A DNA stretch of 64,000 bases. It comes from Streptomyces sp. NBC_01707. GTDB taxonomy: Bacteria > Actinomycetota > Actinomycetes > Streptomycetales > Streptomycetaceae. The stretch spans positions 6,820,001-6,884,000 of the forward strand of contig NZ_CP109190.1 in assembly GCF_041438805.1 (NCBI RefSeq), given 5' to 3'. This document shows, one piece after another, positions 62,152 to 64,000 of this stretch. The translations under genes and the position numbers were made by a program. A model generated the notes under the pieces. That model searched no databases. It was not told the DNA's origin and saw nothing but the letters and a program-made list of their open reading frames with translations. Position 1 is the first letter of the stretch. Every line of letters starts with the position of its first letter.

Positions 62152-63138
62152 ATGCGCTACCGCATGATGGGCACGGACCCGAAGACCCGCCGCGAGGTGA
62201 GCGTGATCAGCCTCGGCGCCATGCTGATGGGCACGCTCACCGACGAAGCGACCTCGTTCGCCGTCCTCGACCGGTACGCCGAGGCCGGCGGCACCTTCAT
62301 CGACTCGTCCAACAACTACGCGTTCTGGGTCGAGGGCAGTCAGGGAGGGGAGAGCGAGCGACTGCTCGGCCGCTGGCGCCGGAGCCGTGGCGTCGGCGAC
62401 GAGATCGTCATCGCCACCAAACTCGGTGCCCGGCCGAACAGCCCCGCCACCGGCTTCACCCGCGACATCGAGGGACTCTCGCCGAAGGTGATCCGGGAGT
62501 CCGCGGAGCGGAGCCGGGAGCACCTCGGCGTCGAGCGGCTGGACCTGCTGTACGCGCACGTCCAGGACCACGGCGTGCCGATGCGCGACACCGTCGAGGC
62601 GTTCGGAGAGCTGGTGACCGAAGGAACCGTCGGACTGCTGGGCGTGAGCAACCACTGGGCGTGGCAGGTGGAGCGGGCCCGGGCCCTTGCCGCGGCCGCC
62701 GGACTGCCGGGGTACGAGGTCCTCCAGTACCACCACAGCTATCTGCGGCAGCGCACGGACCTGCCGAGCCTGCGCTCACCGGACGGCCAGGAGGGCGTGG
62801 CCGCCGGGGACCTCCTCAGCTACCTGCGGGCCGAACCCGCCCTCGTGCCGGTCGCCTACTCGCCACTGCTGGCCGGGGCCTACGTCCGGGCGGACAAGCC
62901 GCTCGGCCCGGAGTTCGACCACCCGGGCACCCGGGCGCGGCAGGCGGCACTGCGGACGGTGGCCGAGGAGACCGGGGCGACCGTCAATCAGGTGGTCCTG
63001 GCCTGGCTCATCGGCGGCGAGGTCCCGGTCGTCCCGCTGGTCGGCGCCTCCTCGGTGGCGCAGCTGGACGAGAGCCTCGCGGCGGTGGACCTGGAGCTGA
63101 CGGCGGAGCAGCGGGCGATGCTGGACGCCGCCCGCTGA
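62152..63138 (+). CDS. aldo/keto reductase
   Basis: This 328-residue protein is a TIM-barrel NADPH-dependent reductase: SLGAMLMGTLTD, FIDSSNNYAFW with the catalytic Asp/Tyr, IATKLGARP with the Lys, YAHVQDHGVPM, LLGVSNHWAWQVERA, YSPLLAGAY and PLVGASSVAQLDESL near the end. It reduces aldehydes or sugars. The ATG at 62152 follows GGGAGGGAGACAG. The upstream DNA shows a MerR-type promoter, so expression is likely inducible. Confidence 0.92.
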   Translation: MRYRMMGTDPKTRREVSVISLGAMLMGTLTDEATSFAVLDRYAEAGGTFIDSSNNYAFWVEGSQGGESERLLGRWRRSRGVGDEIVIATKLGARPNSPATGFTRDIEGLSPKVIRESAERSREHLGVERLDLLYAHVQDHGVPMRDTVEAFGELVTEGTVGLLGVSNHWAWQVERARALAAAAGLPGYEVLQYHHSYLRQRTDLPSLRSPDGQEGVAAGDLLSYLRAEPALVPVAYSPLLAGAYVRADKPLGPEFDHPGTRARQAALRTVAEETGATVNQVVLAWLIGGEVPVVPLVGASSVAQLDESLAAVDLELTAEQRAMLDAAR

Positions 63139-63234
63139 CCACCCGCACCATGTACGCCGCCACCATGGCGGCGTACGACGGTGTGTGCACCGACCCCGTG
63201 TGACGTGGGCTTCGACCTCCTTACGGTGACGACC

Positions 63235-64000
63235 ATGGAGACTCCCCAGAGCCCGGTCCACGGGCCCGCGCCGCTCACCGTTCCCCCGCCCCGCGCCGCC
63301 GCTCCGTCGCCGTCGCCCGCAGATCCGTTCCTGGCCGGGCGCACCGCCCTGGTGACCGGAGCGGCGAGCGGCATCGGGCAGGCCTGCGCCGAGGCCCTCG
63401 CCGCCGCGGGGGCCCACGTGTACGTGGTGGACAAGGCCGCCGACGCGGCCAAGAGCCTGGCGGAGCGGATCGGCGGAACGGCCTGGGTGGTCGACCTGTC
63501 CGTACCCGAGGCGGTCGACACGCTGCCGGACGACGCGGACCTGGTGGTCAACAACGCGGGGCTGCAGCACGTCGCTCCCGTGCACGAGTTCCCGCCGGAC
63601 CGGTTCGCGCTGATCCACCGGGTCATGGTGGAAGCACCGTTCCGCATCTTGCGCCGCACCCTGCCCGGCATGTACGAACGCGGCTGGGGGCGCGTCGTCA
63701 ACATCTCGTCCGTCCACGGGCTGCGCGCCAGCCCCTACAAATCGGCGTACGTATCGGCGAAGCACGCACTGGAAGGTCTCAGCAAGGTGGTCGCTCTCGA
63801 AGCAGCACCGCACGGGGTGACCAGCAACTGCGTCAATCCCGGCTATGTGCGCACCCCGCTCGTCGAGAACCAGATCGCCGACCAGGCCCGTACGCACGGC
63901 ATCTCGGAGGAGGAAGTGGTGGGCAAGGTGATGCTGGAACGCAGCGCCATCAAACGCCTCATCGAACCCCGGGAGGTCGCCGAGGCGGTGCTGTGGCTGT
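63235..64000 (+). CDS. SDR family 3-hydroxybutyrate dehydrogenase (cut by window end)
   Basis: This is 255 codons of a short-chain dehydrogenase, open at the window end. After a Pro-rich lead of about 30 residues comes TALVTGAASGIGQACAEAL (cofactor loop), VVNNAGLQHVAPV, RVVNISSVHGLRASPYKSAYVSAKHALEGLSKVVALE with the catalytic Ser, Tyr and Lys, and VNPGYVRTPLVENQI. The motifs LQHVAPVHEFP and SVHGLRASPYKSAYV are typical of D-3-hydroxybutyrate dehydrogenases, which make acetoacetate with NAD. The PHB depolymerase gene nearby makes the substrate. An ATG at 63235 and a GTG at 63226 are both possible starts. Confidence 0.88.
   Translation, partial: METPQSPVHGPAPLTVPPPRAAAPSPSPADPFLAGRTALVTGAASGIGQACAEALAAAGAHVYVVDKAADAAKSLAERIGGTAWVVDLSVPEAVDTLPDDADLVVNNAGLQHVAPVHEFPPDRFALIHRVMVEAPFRILRRTLPGMYERGWGRVVNISSVHGLRASPYKSAYVSAKHALEGLSKVVALEAAPHGVTSNCVNPGYVRTPLVENQIADQARTHGISEEEVVGKVMLERSAIKRLIEPREVAEAVLWL

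Overview
The window reads as chromosomal DNA of a Streptomyces or a close relative. G+C is very high, GTG starts are frequent, genes are often coupled by 4-base ATGA/GTGA overlaps, and many products belong to families typical of the genus: RepSA, DUF2637, SpoIIE-type PP2C, a SigE-like sigma factor with a WD40 partner, SCO2322, DUF2277 and CYP125.

Left part (1 to about 24.1 kb) is accessory DNA built from integrated elements. Positions 1-7.1 kb carry the replication and transfer module of an actinomycete integrative and conjugative element (AICE): a RepSA-type replication initiator cut by the window edge, a GGDEF protein, small Spd-like spread proteins, a TraB/FtsK translocase, an SCO3933-type protein, a divergent HTH regulator and a GntR-Nudix fusion that looks like KorSA and Pif joined together. 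A 3' half of tRNA-Ser(UGA) at 9.93-9.98 kb marks an attachment site. Next comes a worn defence and accessory island: a type ISP restriction-modification gene broken by one extra base, an HNH remnant, an unstudied nucleotidyltransferase two-gene module, a flavoprotein and an orphan barstar. Two identical 37-bp 3' ends of tRNA-Val lie 5.2 kb apart (18.84 and 24.04 kb). They bracket a PP2C phosphatase, an integrase remnant, a VOC protein and a sigma/WD40 pair. Similar arm-like sequence blocks precede the tRNA fragments, which suggests repeated integration by related elements.

Middle part (24.3-47.5 kb) looks like variable chromosomal-arm sequence. It holds a secreted Thr-rich protein built on a 21-bp minisatellite, a GlxA-type AraC regulator beside an HD-domain hydrolase and an MDR oxidoreductase, a YihY membrane protein, two GNAT enzymes, DUF1254, DedA and DoxX family proteins, a PhoD phosphatase, a secreted HNH nuclease, a FetB-like permease, a HAD phosphatase, an MFS exporter fused to a MarR-like tail, a DUF2330 protein that seems to lack its front end, and a GT87-PAP2 fusion.

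Right part (47.6-64 kb) holds three coherent systems. The first is steroid-type oxidation: CYP125 and a FadA5-like thiolase are divergent, and about 9 kb away a metallo-hydrolase diverges from an aldehyde dehydrogenase-ferredoxin pair. Both divergent promoters contain related palindromes. The second is a cobalamin-riboswitch operon of five overlapping genes: a secreted alpha-barrel protein, an SCO2322 protein and an ECF transporter. The third is polyhydroxybutyrate use: a secreted depolymerase and a 3-hydroxybutyrate dehydrogenase, with an aldo/keto reductase between them. A 160-bp MITE-like sequence sits directly behind the ferredoxin stop codon.
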